A DNA stretch of 64,000 nt from Salmonella enterica subsp. enterica serovar Choleraesuis. Lineage in GTDB: Bacteria; Pseudomonadota; Gammaproteobacteria; Enterobacterales; Enterobacteriaceae. Shown here in pieces: positions 27,360 through 36,794 of the stretch. The notes beneath the pieces are model-generated. The model was not told where the DNA came from. It ran no database searches and saw only the letters and a list, made by a program, of their open reading frames with translations. Each line of letters starts with the position of its first letter. Within the stretch, counting starts at the first letter, position 1. The position numbers and the translations under genes are program-made. The stretch is taken from the NCBI GenBank assembly GCA_022846635.1, contig AP025685.1, forward strand, positions 3,658,001-3,722,000, read 5' to 3'.

Positions 27360-29573
27360 ATGAATTTCTATCTATCCAGACGCAACGAGCGGTACCAAAA
27401 GGTGGGACTGTATTTAACGTTCCCACTCCTGGCCTGCGTGGCTACCTCGGCACAGGCTGCAAACCGGGCACGTGACGAAAGGCCAGAAGAGACGCTGGTC
27501 GTGACTGGAATTGCAGGGAATAACCGCGAAACCGCATTAGGCAATACCGGTACCTACGCCGCCAAACGGAGCGCCACCGCGACCAAAACCGACACTCCGC
27601 TGGCGAAAACGCCGCAGGCAATTTCGGTGATTACCAAGGAAGAGCTGGAGTTAAAGCGGCCATCCACCATTAAAAAGGCGCTGGCTTATACGCCGGGCGT
27701 GATGTCGGGATCAAACGGATCGTCCACGCTGTACGACAATGTGATGATGCGCGGTTTTAACAGCATGACCCAAAACATCTACCTCGATGGGATGAAGATT
27801 CAGGGGGATATGTACAACGAGGCGAAGATCGATCCTTATTTCCTGGATCGCCTTGAGGTCTTGCGCGGCCCGGCATCCGTGCTGTACGGAAAAAGCAGCC
27901 CCGGCGGAGTCATTGCCGGCGTTTCACGGCGGCCACAAACCACGCCGGTGCGTGAGATTCGGCTTCAGGCGGGTAATCATCATGAGTGGAATACCGGTTT
28001 CGACTTCGGCGACACGCTGGATGACGATGAAACATTCGCCTGGCGGCTGACCGGAATCTATCACTACAACCATTCACAGCAGGTCGGTGAGCGCGAACGC
28101 CGTTACGCTATCGCACCTGCGTTTAGCTGGCAACCGGACGAAAATACCCGCGTTCTGTTACTGATGAATTTTCAGAATGAGCCGCGCACCGGTTATTACG
28201 GATTCCTGCCCCGCACCGGTACTGTGGACAGGGGCGAGTTTGGTAAGTTTTCACCGTCGTTTAATGAGGGCGAGCCGGGATATAACCGTCTTTCGCGCCA
28301 GCAGCGTCTGGTCACGCTGCAATTTGACCATGACTTCAATGAAAACTGGTCATTCCGCCAGATTGCACGCTATCAACACCTGAGCATGGACTGGCACTCT
28401 ATTTTTGGCCTCGGCATGTGTAACCCGATGAGCTGCCAGGGAATATCTCCGGGCAACTGGGGCCGCACGCTCGGGCGCGGTTTTATCCAGTCTCAGGAGA
28501 AGCTGGACTCATTTGGCAGCGACAGCCAGCTTATTGGCAAACTGCAATTTGGGCACTGGCATCACACCTTATTGATGGGGGTGGATTACTCCCGCCTGAA
28601 TAACAATATGCACAATATTCGCGGCCTGGCCGCGCCGCTTGACGCCGCCAATCCGGTCTATGGAAATAGATGGCATCAGGCGATGAGTGACGACAATATT
28701 CAGGATAAACAGAACCAGAGCGGCATCTATTTGCAGGATCAAATCGGCTGGCAGCGCTGGATGTTAACGCTAGGTGGGCGCTTCGACCACAGCACGGTCG
28801 CGACCCACAGCCGCGGGACGACCAACAGCCACACCCATCAGGTGGCTCACGAATTTACCTCACGCGCCGGGCTTAACTATGCGTTTGAAAACGGAATTGC
28901 GCCCTACATCAGCTATAGCGAATCCTTCGAACCGAACAGTGGCGTGGACCGCAACGCTTCGTCTTTTAAACCTTCACGCGGAAGGCAGTATGAGGCGGGC
29001 ATCAAATATCTGCCGGAAGACCGCCCCTATTCCGCCAGCCTGGCGGTTTACCAGCTGACCAAAGATAACAACCTGCGGCCCGACCCGCTTAGCCCAACCA
29101 CCAATATTCAGAGCGGCAAGATCCGTTCGCGCGGCATTGAGCTGGAGGGGAAAGCGGCGCTCACTTATAACCTCAACCTGACCGCCAGTTACACCTATAC
29201 CGATATCCATTTTCGTGACGACAGCCCTAACAATCACCACACACCGGCCGGGGTACCGCGCCAGATGGCATCAATGTGGCTGGATTACACCTTCAATAGC
29301 GGGCTGCTTCAGGGGCTGACCCTGGGCGGCGGCGGGCGTTATGTTTCTTCCAGCAATGGCGATGATGCCAACAGTTTTAAAGTGAATCACTACGCGCTGG
29401 CGGATACGGCGATTCGTTACCAGCTCGACAGGCTGGGCCTGCCGGACTCTGAGCTGGCGCTCAATGTGAATAATCTGTTCGACAAGCATTATGTCTCCAG
29501 CTGTTTTAGCGATGCCATGTGCGCATTAGGCGCAGAACGCCAGATACTCACCACGCTGACGCTACGCTTCTGA
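27360..29573 (+). CDS. TonB-dependent siderophore receptor
   Basis: 737-residue outer-membrane receptor of the FhuA/FoxA-type siderophore family. A signal peptide of about 33 residues ends near AQA. The TonB box is probably EETLVVTG. The plug domain shows TPQAISVITKEELE, the DRLEVLRGPASVLYG motif and SSPGGVI; the beta barrel ends with an aromatic residue (TLRF). The ligand cannot be deduced, but the Fur box upstream implies an iron chelate or related compound. Four genes downstream on the same strand (with a 190-base gap) form an ECF transporter rather than the usual FhuBCD-type system. Confidence 0.9.
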   Translation: MNFYLSRRNERYQKVGLYLTFPLLACVATSAQAANRARDERPEETLVVTGIAGNNRETALGNTGTYAAKRSATATKTDTPLAKTPQAISVITKEELELKRPSTIKKALAYTPGVMSGSNGSSTLYDNVMMRGFNSMTQNIYLDGMKIQGDMYNEAKIDPYFLDRLEVLRGPASVLYGKSSPGGVIAGVSRRPQTTPVREIRLQAGNHHEWNTGFDFGDTLDDDETFAWRLTGIYHYNHSQQVGERERRYAIAPAFSWQPDENTRVLLLMNFQNEPRTGYYGFLPRTGTVDRGEFGKFSPSFNEGEPGYNRLSRQQRLVTLQFDHDFNENWSFRQIARYQHLSMDWHSIFGLGMCNPMSCQGISPGNWGRTLGRGFIQSQEKLDSFGSDSQLIGKLQFGHWHHTLLMGVDYSRLNNNMHNIRGLAAPLDAANPVYGNRWHQAMSDDNIQDKQNQSGIYLQDQIGWQRWMLTLGGRFDHSTVATHSRGTTNSHTHQVAHEFTSRAGLNYAFENGIAPYISYSESFEPNSGVDRNASSFKPSRGRQYEAGIKYLPEDRPYSASLAVYQLTKDNNLRPDPLSPTTNIQSGKIRSRGIELEGKAALTYNLNLTASYTYTDIHFRDDSPNNHHTPAGVPRQMASMWLDYTFNSGLLQGLTLGGGGRYVSSSNGDDANSFKVNHYALADTAIRYQLDRLGLPDSELALNVNNLFDKHYVSSCFSDAMCALGAERQILTTLTLRF

Positions 29574-29765
29574 TAATAGCCTGGCGGGTATGACTTAATT
29601 AAACCTAAGGGAGCTATAAAAAAACAACTACATCCTATTTGATATCCCGCCATGAAAAATGGCCAGCAAGCGTTAATGACAATAATTTTAAGCTAAATAT
29701 TTATTATTTTGGCGGCAGCTACCGCACGCCAGACAATCATTAAAACATTAAAAACGAGCCATATA

Positions 29766-30389
29766 ATGACTACTCGAAAACTCGTCCCCAGAGACTATAT
29801 TGCTATCGGTCTGTATTCGGTATTGCTTTTTATCATTAACGCCATCGTCATGGTCGTTTTAACACCTGTCATCAATTACGCCATGGCCTTTGTGTTTGGG
29901 ATATGCCTGTTTTTTACGGCTATCGTCTATTTATTAATGGCAATTCGGGTATCCAAACGCGGCACATTATTGATGATGGCGCTGACTATCGGGCTGTTTT
30001 ATACCCTGCTCGGCGCACCGTTTATGCTGCTATTTTTCGCCCTTGCCGGGCTGGCGGGGGAAGCCACCCTCTGGCCGGGAGACCAGCAACGCAGCCAGTA
30101 CTCAAGTATTAAACGCCAGGCGCTGGCTTATGCGGTTTATGGCGCTATTCAATGCAACGGAATATTTATCATGATCCGCCTGTTTGGTACCCAATATTTT
30201 GAGCAGGGGCATAAAAGCCCACAGGAAGTGGCTCAATTATTGTATTTTTCCCACTCTGCAAACTGGTTATTAATCAACGCCGCGTTTTCATTTGGCTGTG
30301 CCTTACTGGGCTGCATGTTTGCCCACACCCTGCTGAAAAAACACTTTTATAAGTCTGGATTCCTGACTATTAAGAATAAAGAAAAATAA
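29766..30389 (+). CDS. ECF transporter S component, Trep_Strep/MptE-like family
   Basis: 207-residue membrane protein with about six helices, matching the substrate-binding S components of the Trep_Strep type. Motifs visible are RDYIAIGLYSVLLF at the start, the LGAPFMLLFFALAGLAGE stretch and SHSANWLLINAAFSFGCALLG. S components bind the substrate and dock onto the T/ATPase module. The start is placed at the ATG at 29766 (MTTRKLV); the frame is open to 29709 but upstream residues are not typical. The stop shares a base with the next ATG (TAATG), so S and T are coupled. Confidence 0.8.
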   Translation: MTTRKLVPRDYIAIGLYSVLLFIINAIVMVVLTPVINYAMAFVFGICLFFTAIVYLLMAIRVSKRGTLLMMALTIGLFYTLLGAPFMLLFFALAGLAGEATLWPGDQQRSQYSSIKRQALAYAVYGAIQCNGIFIMIRLFGTQYFEQGHKSPQEVAQLLYFSHSANWLLINAAFSFGCALLGCMFAHTLLKKHFYKSGFLTIKNKEK

Positions 30390-31063
30390 TGACGCCATTT
30401 GATCCCCGTCTGCAAATCATGACGCTGTTGCTATGCAGCATTCTAATCTTCTTTACCTCACTCTATGGGGGCGTGTTATTAATTATTGTTTTACTCGGTT
30501 ATTTACTGCTTCAGGGCCAGATGGCGATAACGCTAAAGCTGGCCGTGGCGGCCGCCATTGTTCTTATTCTGTTCCTGCTACCGTTATATTGCACTTCGCT
30601 ATCCGCGCTGGAAGCGTTAAACACTCCTTTGATGATCATCATAAAAATATTCCCCATGGTAATAGCCGCCGCATCGCTGAGCCAGGTACCGATGGGCAAA
30701 CTCATGGCCGCCCTGCATCGGCTCAGGGTGCCGGGAAGCCTGTTACTGATACTAACGGTCATTCTGCGCTATCTGCCAATCATGATGGAAGAGACAAAAA
30801 TAATTAACGAAAACGCCGCTATCCGCGGGCTTTCCTGGCGTCAGCCTGCCAACTGGCGGCATCCGGCGCGGCTATTCGAATATATGATTGTCCCGCTATT
30901 AATGCGGACTATCCGGCTGAGTGATGAGCTGGCCGCCGCCGGGGCAACGCGCGGTATTGATGCTCCCGGTAAAAAGACCAGTTTTTATCCCATTAAATTT
31001 CGCCCCTGGGATCTGTTTAACCTGCTGGCGCTGGCGGCGATGTTTGCCTGCCTGCTGGTTTAA
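30389..31063 (+). CDS. ECF transporter T component (EcfT/CbiQ type)
   Basis: 224-residue transmembrane scaffold of an energy-coupling-factor transporter. Four to five hydrophobic helices are followed by cytoplasmic coupling helices with the two Ala-X-Arg motifs, seen as AAIRGLSW and AGATRGID, which contact the ATPases. The length is close to the family norm. It lies between the S component and the ATPase gene with a 14-base gap to the latter. Confidence 0.87.
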   Translation: MTPFDPRLQIMTLLLCSILIFFTSLYGGVLLIIVLLGYLLLQGQMAITLKLAVAAAIVLILFLLPLYCTSLSALEALNTPLMIIIKIFPMVIAAASLSQVPMGKLMAALHRLRVPGSLLLILTVILRYLPIMMEETKIINENAAIRGLSWRQPANWRHPARLFEYMIVPLLMRTIRLSDELAAAGATRGIDAPGKKTSFYPIKFRPWDLFNLLALAAMFACLLV

Positions 31064-31077
31064 TTAAGGGGCTAAAG

Positions 31078-32541
31078 ATGATTAGTTTAAAAAACATTCA
31101 CTTTAATTACGCAGGAAGCGCGATCGGGTTAAGAGATATCAACCTGGAAATTGCCCGTGGTGAATTAGTGGTGGTAATTGGCCCTTCCGGATGCGGTAAA
31201 ACCACGCTGGCCCGGCTGTGCAATGGCCTGATTCCACACATTTATCCAGGGGAACTGAGCGGCACGTTACAATTTGACGGGCGTGATGCCAGCGAGCTAG
31301 CCGGATGGGAAATCGGCCAGCAAACCGGCGTGATATTTCAGGACCCGCGCAGCCAGTTTTTTACCGACTGCGTACAGGACGAACTGGTTTTTGAGCTGGA
31401 AAACTATGGGACGCCACCGGCAAAGATGCATTCGCGCTTAGCCATTACGCTGCAAAATATGGCGCTCAATGACTATCAAATGGCACCGCTCAACACCCTG
31501 TCCAGCGGCCTGAAACAGAAGGTGGCCCTGGCAGCGGCAGTGATGGCAAAACCCGAGCGCTTTGTGATGGATGAACCCACCGCTAACCTCGACATCGCAG
31601 GCGTTCTCCAGCTACAGAAGGAGATCTCCCGCCTAAAACACCAGGGCAAAACCCTGCTCATTGTCGAACACCGTATCGCCTATTTGATGGATCTTGCCGA
31701 CCGAATTATTTATATGAGCGACGGAGAGATTCGGCATATATTTACTCCGGCGCAGCTACGCGCCCTGCCCGTAGAACAGCGCCAGCGCCTGGGAATTGCC
31801 CCGCTCGACCTCTACGATGGCAAAATCACCGCAACCGCACCGCCCGCTTCGGCCCCGTTACTTGAGGTGCAGAATTTATCTGTCGCCTGGCGTCGCCGTA
31901 AGGTGCTCAATGATATCAATTTCACGCTGCACTCCGGCGAAGTGATAGGGCTGACGGGGGCTAACGGCTGCGGAAAAACCACCCTCGCCCGCAGCATCAT
32001 GGGCCTGCAAAAACCAGCCTCAGGAACCTGCCGCATTCATCCAACCCCGGAGAGCGCCTGCCCCGCCTGGATGGTTATGCAAGACACGGTGTATCAACTG
32101 TTTAGCGACAGCGTTTACAACGAGATGCTGCTCAACGCCAAAGGAAAACAACCCCAGCACAAAGCCAAACGGCTATTGAAAGCCTTTGGCTTATGGGAAC
32201 TCCGCGCACAACATCCGGCTACGCTATCCGGCGGCCAAAAACAGCGGCTCACCATCGCTCTTGGCCTGATGCAACGGGCATCGCTGATCATTTTGGATGA
32301 ACCGACCTCTGGCCTGGACGGACAAAATGCACAGCGTATTGGCGAGGCCATAAACCACCTGGCCGACAGCGGCCACGGCGTATTGATAATCACCCACGAT
32401 CCGCTGCTGATAGCACAAACCTGCCAACGGTTACTCACCCTATCCGACGGAAAATTGAGTTCCGACACTGAGCTAACTCAGCTTAATTACCGACAGTTGG
32501 TCGAGAGGGTGCAGGAAGTTTCGGCAGGTTATGCCAGCTGA
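31078..32541 (+). CDS. ECF transporter double ATPase (A1-A2 fusion)
   Basis: 487-residue protein with two ABC ATPase domains in one chain. Domain 1 (about 1-235) has Walker A GPSGCGKTT, a degenerate signature LSSGLKQK and Walker B RFVMDEPTANLD. Domain 2 (about 255-480) has GANGCGKTT, the standard LSGGQKQR and [12 protein letters not shown]. Fusions of this type power ECF transporters, one site often being less active; the altered signature of domain 1 fits that. It completes an S-T-AA set. A good AAGGGG ribosome site precedes the ATG. Confidence 0.9.
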   Translation: MISLKNIHFNYAGSAIGLRDINLEIARGELVVVIGPSGCGKTTLARLCNGLIPHIYPGELSGTLQFDGRDASELAGWEIGQQTGVIFQDPRSQFFTDCVQDELVFELENYGTPPAKMHSRLAITLQNMALNDYQMAPLNTLSSGLKQKVALAAAVMAKPERFVMDEPTANLDIAGVLQLQKEISRLKHQGKTLLIVEHRIAYLMDLADRIIYMSDGEIRHIFTPAQLRALPVEQRQRLGIAPLDLYDGKITATAPPASAPLLEVQNLSVAWRRRKVLNDINFTLHSGEVIGLTGANGCGKTTLARSIMGLQKPASGTCRIHPTPESACPAWMVMQDTVYQLFSDSVYNEMLLNAKGKQPQHKAKRLLKAFGLWELRAQHPATLSGGQKQRLTIALGLMQRASLIILDEPTSGLDGQNAQRIGEAINHLADSGHGVLIITHDPLLIAQTCQRLLTLSDGKLSSDTELTQLNYRQLVERVQEVSAGYAS

Positions 32542-32924
32542 CTAAGCCCAGGAACGTGGACGCTGCGCCTGGACATGGGCCGGGCGCAGCCTCTAATAAC
32601 CGGAAAGGCATAATAGAAGCTCCCGTTATTAAATAAACTCACAATTCACATAAGTAGCCGTAAGATAAATCAATGATTAATATTTAACAACTTCATTTCA
32701 ATACATTGATTTTATTTAAAAATAAAAGTTTTACTGATAACTATCATAAGTACAGAAACCTGAATACCTAAATTTTTCTAACGATATCAATCAAATATTC
32801 TTTCTTAAAAGAAACAATTCCGACATAAGAAAGCGGTACAGTAGCGGTGAAATTAACCATGCTGCCGTTATGTATTTAGCGGCAGTTATTTCCGTTCTCA
32901 AGCGATGTACTCCCGGATTAACTG
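32542..32924. other. intergenic region before the sugar dehydrogenase
   Basis: 383 bases, GC-rich at the left end with an inverted repeat (GCTGCGCC 32562-32569, GGCGCAGC 32583-32590) after the ECF ATPase gene, then AT-rich sequence that should contain the dehydrogenase promoter. No gene seen. Confidence 0.5.
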
Positions 32925-33494
32925 ATGAGCACCCAAAATGGAATAACCCGCCGCGAGGCGGTCATAAAGGTTGCCGGAGGGCTAGTTGCGCTCAGCCTTC
33001 TTCCCTACACTCAAATCACTTTCGCCCAACGCCAACAAGCCGTCGATCAACCGGTTGCCTGGAGCCAATTTTACCAGGTTTCCCAGACGTTAACCGACCG
33101 CAGCGCGCTGGACCCGGCATTAAGCGCCCGCTACTTCCTGGCGCTGACCCACTGTTTTCCCGACTTTGCCACGCAACTGACCCAATTAAACCAACTGCGC
33201 TCAGAGCATCATGATGGGCAAAGCCTGTTTGATGCCGCACAGCTTGCCGGATTATCCGAGATAACAACCCATATTCTCAGCGCCTGGTATACCGGATCTG
33301 CCGGCCCCTCTGACAGCGCAGAATATGTGTTAGTCGCCTACCGGGATGCCTTGATGTATCAAACGGTTAGCGATGCATTAGTTATCCCGACCTGGTGCAG
33401 TAAAGGCCCATTGTGGTGGCTCGACTTACCGCCAGGGGTGACGCGTGAACCCTCTGTTCCAGCCCTCGATCCGCCTCAATCTCTTCTGCCGTAA
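32925..33494 (+). CDS. gluconate 2-dehydrogenase gamma (small) subunit
   Basis: 189-residue small subunit of a membrane FAD-dependent sugar/sugar-acid dehydrogenase. A twin-arginine signal (TRREAVIKVAGG, then a hydrophobic stretch to about residue 34) exports it folded together with the flavoprotein. The mature part includes LTHCFPDFATQL, and the conserved end VIPTWCSKGPLWWLDLPPG found in this family. First gene of a three-gene operon; 12 bases before the flavoprotein gene. Confidence 0.87.
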   Translation: MSTQNGITRREAVIKVAGGLVALSLLPYTQITFAQRQQAVDQPVAWSQFYQVSQTLTDRSALDPALSARYFLALTHCFPDFATQLTQLNQLRSEHHDGQSLFDAAQLAGLSEITTHILSAWYTGSAGPSDSAEYVLVAYRDALMYQTVSDALVIPTWCSKGPLWWLDLPPGVTREPSVPALDPPQSLLP

Positions 33495-33506
33495 AGGAAT
33501 TGCATC

Positions 33507-35159
33507 ATGAAACAACCTGTATTTACTCCCGTCGGCGACGCCGATGCGGATGTGGTGATTGTTGGCTCGGGCATTGTGGGAGGGCTGGTTGCTGACAAGC
33601 TGGTCAGCCTGGGTTATTCGGTGCTGGTGCTTGAAGCTGGCCCGCGTATAACCCGTGCCCAGGTGGTTGAAAACTGGAGAAACATGCCTATCGACCGGCG
33701 CGCCGGTTCAGACTTTCAGGGGCTATATCCTCAATCTCCGCTGGCGACCGCGCCGCTTTATTACCCGGAAAATAATTACGTCAAACTGAGTGGCCCCAGC
33801 GGCAGCAGTTTCAAACAAGGCTTTTTGAAAGTGGTCGGTGGCACCACCTGGCACTGGGCAGCCTCATGCTGGCGCCATCATCCCAATGATTTCAAAATGA
33901 AAAGCCTGTATGGCGTGGGGCGCGACTGGCCCATCTCTTATGATGAGATTGAACCCTGGTATTGCGAGGCGGAGCAAGCCATCGGGGTGGCTGGCCCCAG
34001 CAATCCCGAATGGCAATCACCCAGTGAACGCAGCCAACCCTACCCCATGGAGATGGTGCCATGGGGCTATGGAGATCGGCGCATTGCTGAAGTGGTAAAC
34101 CCCCACGGTTTTCATTCGGTACCCATTCCACAAGGCCGCAGCACCCGGCCGTGGGAAGGCCGCCCAACCTGCTGTGGAAACAATAACTGCCAGCCAATCT
34201 GCCCGATTGGGGCCATGTATAGCGGCATTCATCATATCGAGCGCGCTGAAAACAAAGGCGCGAAAGTGCTGGCCGAAGCAGTGGTCTATAAAATTGATAC
34301 CGATGCTGACAACCGGGTAACGGCAGTGCATTGGTATGACAACGAATATGTGTCACACCGGGCGACCGGCCGCGCTTTTGTACTGGCCTGTAACGGGATT
34401 GAGACCCCACGCCTGCTGCTGCTCGCCGCCAACGAACGCAACCCTAACGGCATCGCTAACAGCTCCGATCAGGTGGGCCGCAACATGATGGATCACTCCG
34501 GACTGCACTGCTCGTTTTTAGCCAACGAACCGCTATGGATTGGCCGTGGCCCGGCGCAGAGTAGCTGCCTGGTTGGCCCGCGCGATGGTGAGTTCCGCTC
34601 CCGCTATTCTGCCAACAAAATCATCGTCAACAATATTAACCGCGTCATCCCTTCGACCCTGCAATCCCTGAAGAAAGGACTGGCTGGCCACGCGCTGGAA
34701 GCGGAGATCCGCGATCGCGCCAGCCGCTCGGTGGATCTTTCCATCAGCCTTGAGCCATTGCCGGACCCGAACAACCGTCTGACCCTCAGCACCACCCGTC
34801 GCGATAAGCATGGCCTGGCTTGCCCGGATATCTATTACGACGTGGGTGATTACGTTCATCAAGGGGTGGAAGCAGTTAAAACCCAGCTGCGCCAGATTGG
34901 CGACCTGTTTGGGGCAACGGAATTTGTGATTAACGATACCCTGAATGCCAACAACCACATCATGGGCGGCACCATTATGGGCAGCTCGCCAAAAGATTCG
35001 GTGGTAGATGGCAACTGCCGTACTCACGACCACCCTAATTTATGGCTACCAGGCGGCGGTGCCATGCCTTCTGCCAGTGTGGTCAATACCACGCTCACCA
35101 TGGCGGCACTGGGACTGAAAGCCGCAAACAACATTGTTAAAACGCTGGAGGGGAAATGA
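33507..35159 (+). CDS. gluconate 2-dehydrogenase flavoprotein subunit (GMC family)
   Basis: 550-residue GMC oxidoreductase. The FAD-binding motif VIVGSGIVGGLVADKL lies at about 16-31; GGTTWHWAASCWRH is the family FAD-attachment/active region; the C-terminal NNHIMGGTIMGSSP and LWLPGGGAMPS carry the conserved catalytic His/Asn. There is no signal peptide, in keeping with Tat hitchhiking on the gamma subunit. It should oxidise gluconate (to 2-ketogluconate) or a related polyol or sugar acid in the periplasm. Substrate specificity is not certain. Confidence 0.9.
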   Translation: MKQPVFTPVGDADADVVIVGSGIVGGLVADKLVSLGYSVLVLEAGPRITRAQVVENWRNMPIDRRAGSDFQGLYPQSPLATAPLYYPENNYVKLSGPSGSSFKQGFLKVVGGTTWHWAASCWRHHPNDFKMKSLYGVGRDWPISYDEIEPWYCEAEQAIGVAGPSNPEWQSPSERSQPYPMEMVPWGYGDRRIAEVVNPHGFHSVPIPQGRSTRPWEGRPTCCGNNNCQPICPIGAMYSGIHHIERAENKGAKVLAEAVVYKIDTDADNRVTAVHWYDNEYVSHRATGRAFVLACNGIETPRLLLLAANERNPNGIANSSDQVGRNMMDHSGLHCSFLANEPLWIGRGPAQSSCLVGPRDGEFRSRYSANKIIVNNINRVIPSTLQSLKKGLAGHALEAEIRDRASRSVDLSISLEPLPDPNNRLTLSTTRRDKHGLACPDIYYDVGDYVHQGVEAVKTQLRQIGDLFGATEFVINDTLNANNHIMGGTIMGSSPKDSVVDGNCRTHDHPNLWLPGGGAMPSASVVNTTLTMAALGLKAANNIVKTLEGK

Positions 35160-36583
35160 AACGCTCCCTGAATACATGGCTGGCCGCCGCGCTGCTGAGT
35201 ACCGCGCTACCCGCCCTGGCCGCCAACGGCCAGGACAGTCGGCTCATCCAGCAAGGCCGCGACCTGGCGCTGGCCTCTGACTGCATGGCGTGCCACACCG
35301 ATAGCGCCCACCGGGGAGCGCCCTATGCCGGAGGTTACGGCATTGCGTCTCCTATGGGCACCATCTATGCCACCAATATTACGCCCGCAAAAACCTGGGG
35401 GATCGGCAACTATAGCGAGGCGCAGTTTGCCAAAGCATTACGTGAGGGAATTCGGCGCGATGGCTCGCCGCTTTATCCGGCGATGCCTTACACGGCGTAC
35501 ACCAAACTGAGCGATAGCGACATCCACGCGCTTTATACCTACTTTATGCAAGGCGTTGCGCCGGTTGATGAGAAACCGACTCAGGTAACGGCGCTACCGT
35601 TCCCGTTCAACCTGCGTTTCTCCATGCATTTATGGAACCTGCTATTTCTGGACGATAGCCGGTTTGTTCCTTCCCCTAACCACAGTGCGCAATGGAACGA
35701 AGGCGCCTGGCTGGTAGAAGGCCCGGCGCATTGCGGAACCTGCCATACGCCCCGCAATATCATGATGGCCGAAGACAAAAATGCGCCCCTGGCCGGTGCT
35801 CAGTTAGGGCAATGGTATGCTCCTAACATCACCGCCGACGTAAACAGTGGAATCGGTGGCTGGAGCGAAGCACAACTGGTTGAGTACCTAAAAACCGGGC
35901 GCACCGTTGGCAAAAGCCAGGCCGCCGGGCCTATGGCAGAAGCCGTCGAACATAGCTTCCAGCACTTAACCGACAGCCAGCTACAGGCCATTGCCGTTTA
36001 CCTGAAATCCACGACGCCTATCTCCACGCCAGGGGAAACCGCGCCTATTGATACCCAGGGCGGTACTTATAACCTGGAAACTCAACTGCGAGGGAAAAAC
36101 CCACCGGGCGAATTAAATAGCGTGACCAGCGGCGAGGCGCTATACAGTGGCTACTGCGCCAGCTGCCACCAGCCCGATGGCCAGGGGAGCGAGAACCAGG
36201 CCTACCCGGCACTGGTACACAATACCGTCACCGGCATGTCCAACCCCTCTAACCTGATCGCCGCGATCCTCAACGGAGTCGACCGCCAGAGCGACGGCCA
36301 GCATGCATTTATGCCTGCTTTTGGCCAGGGCTCGTATGTGGGACAGCTTTCCGATGAAGACGTCGCGAAGATAGCGACCTTTGTCTACCACAAGTTTGGC
36401 AATGCCTCTGTTTCCGTAACGCCCGAACAGGTTGCCGAGATTCGCCGCGGTGGCCCGCAGCCGTTGCTGGCGCAACTTCAGCCCTATATGGTTCCGGCAA
36501 TGGTCGCAGGCATTGTGGCACTTATCATCCTGGCAGGGGGCATAATCAGCTGGCGGCGACGCAAAAACCGCAACGCCGCGTAA
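35156..36583 (+). CDS. gluconate 2-dehydrogenase cytochrome c subunit
   Basis: 475-residue triheme cytochrome c that passes electrons from the flavoprotein to ubiquinone. A Sec signal (about 1-22) is followed by three heme sites: CMACH (43-47), CGTCH (193-197) and CASCH (334-338). A C-terminal hydrophobic helix (about 445-465) followed by RRRK anchors it in the membrane. The ATG overlaps the flavoprotein stop (ATGA), so the subunits are co-translated. Requires the Ccm cytochrome maturation system. Confidence 0.92.
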   Translation: MKRSLNTWLAAALLSTALPALAANGQDSRLIQQGRDLALASDCMACHTDSAHRGAPYAGGYGIASPMGTIYATNITPAKTWGIGNYSEAQFAKALREGIRRDGSPLYPAMPYTAYTKLSDSDIHALYTYFMQGVAPVDEKPTQVTALPFPFNLRFSMHLWNLLFLDDSRFVPSPNHSAQWNEGAWLVEGPAHCGTCHTPRNIMMAEDKNAPLAGAQLGQWYAPNITADVNSGIGGWSEAQLVEYLKTGRTVGKSQAAGPMAEAVEHSFQHLTDSQLQAIAVYLKSTTPISTPGETAPIDTQGGTYNLETQLRGKNPPGELNSVTSGEALYSGYCASCHQPDGQGSENQAYPALVHNTVTGMSNPSNLIAAILNGVDRQSDGQHAFMPAFGQGSYVGQLSDEDVAKIATFVYHKFGNASVSVTPEQVAEIRRGGPQPLLAQLQPYMVPAMVAGIVALIILAGGIISWRRRKNRNAA

Positions 36584-36592
36584 ATCATTGCA

Positions 36593-36610
36593 GGCCACCG
36601 AAGGGTGGCC
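36593..36610 (+). terminator. first hairpin after the dehydrogenase operon
   Basis: GGCCACC (36593-36599) and GGTGGCC (36604-36610) with a 4-base loop. It is a partial copy of the terminator at 36661 and lacks a U-tract. Confidence 0.5.
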
Positions 36611-36660
36611 AAACCCCGCCATAAAAATTGTCTTATCCGTCTTTGAACGTGACTATTTCT

Positions 36661-36691
36661 CAGGCCACCTAAGGGTGGCCTGAGCTTTTGT
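36661..36691 (+). terminator. Rho-independent terminator, second copy
   Basis: CAGGCCACC (36661-36669) pairs with GGTGGCCTG (36674-36682), followed by AGCTTTTGTTT. It shares its stem sequence with 36593-36610. Right of it the base composition changes to AT-rich, which marks the left edge of the restriction island. Confidence 0.75.
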
Positions 36692-36794
36692 TTGCCTGGT
36701 AAAAATCCGGCCAGTGCTTATTAAGTATTGATGTTCTCAATACCCTCTTATTGTTTTATGATTCAACTAGTATTTTTATCATGGAATCAGATAG

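Noticed and set aside
36593..36682. Repeated hairpins as an island attachment site
   Set aside because: They do not resemble the leuX 3' end and look like duplicated terminators of the dehydrogenase operon.
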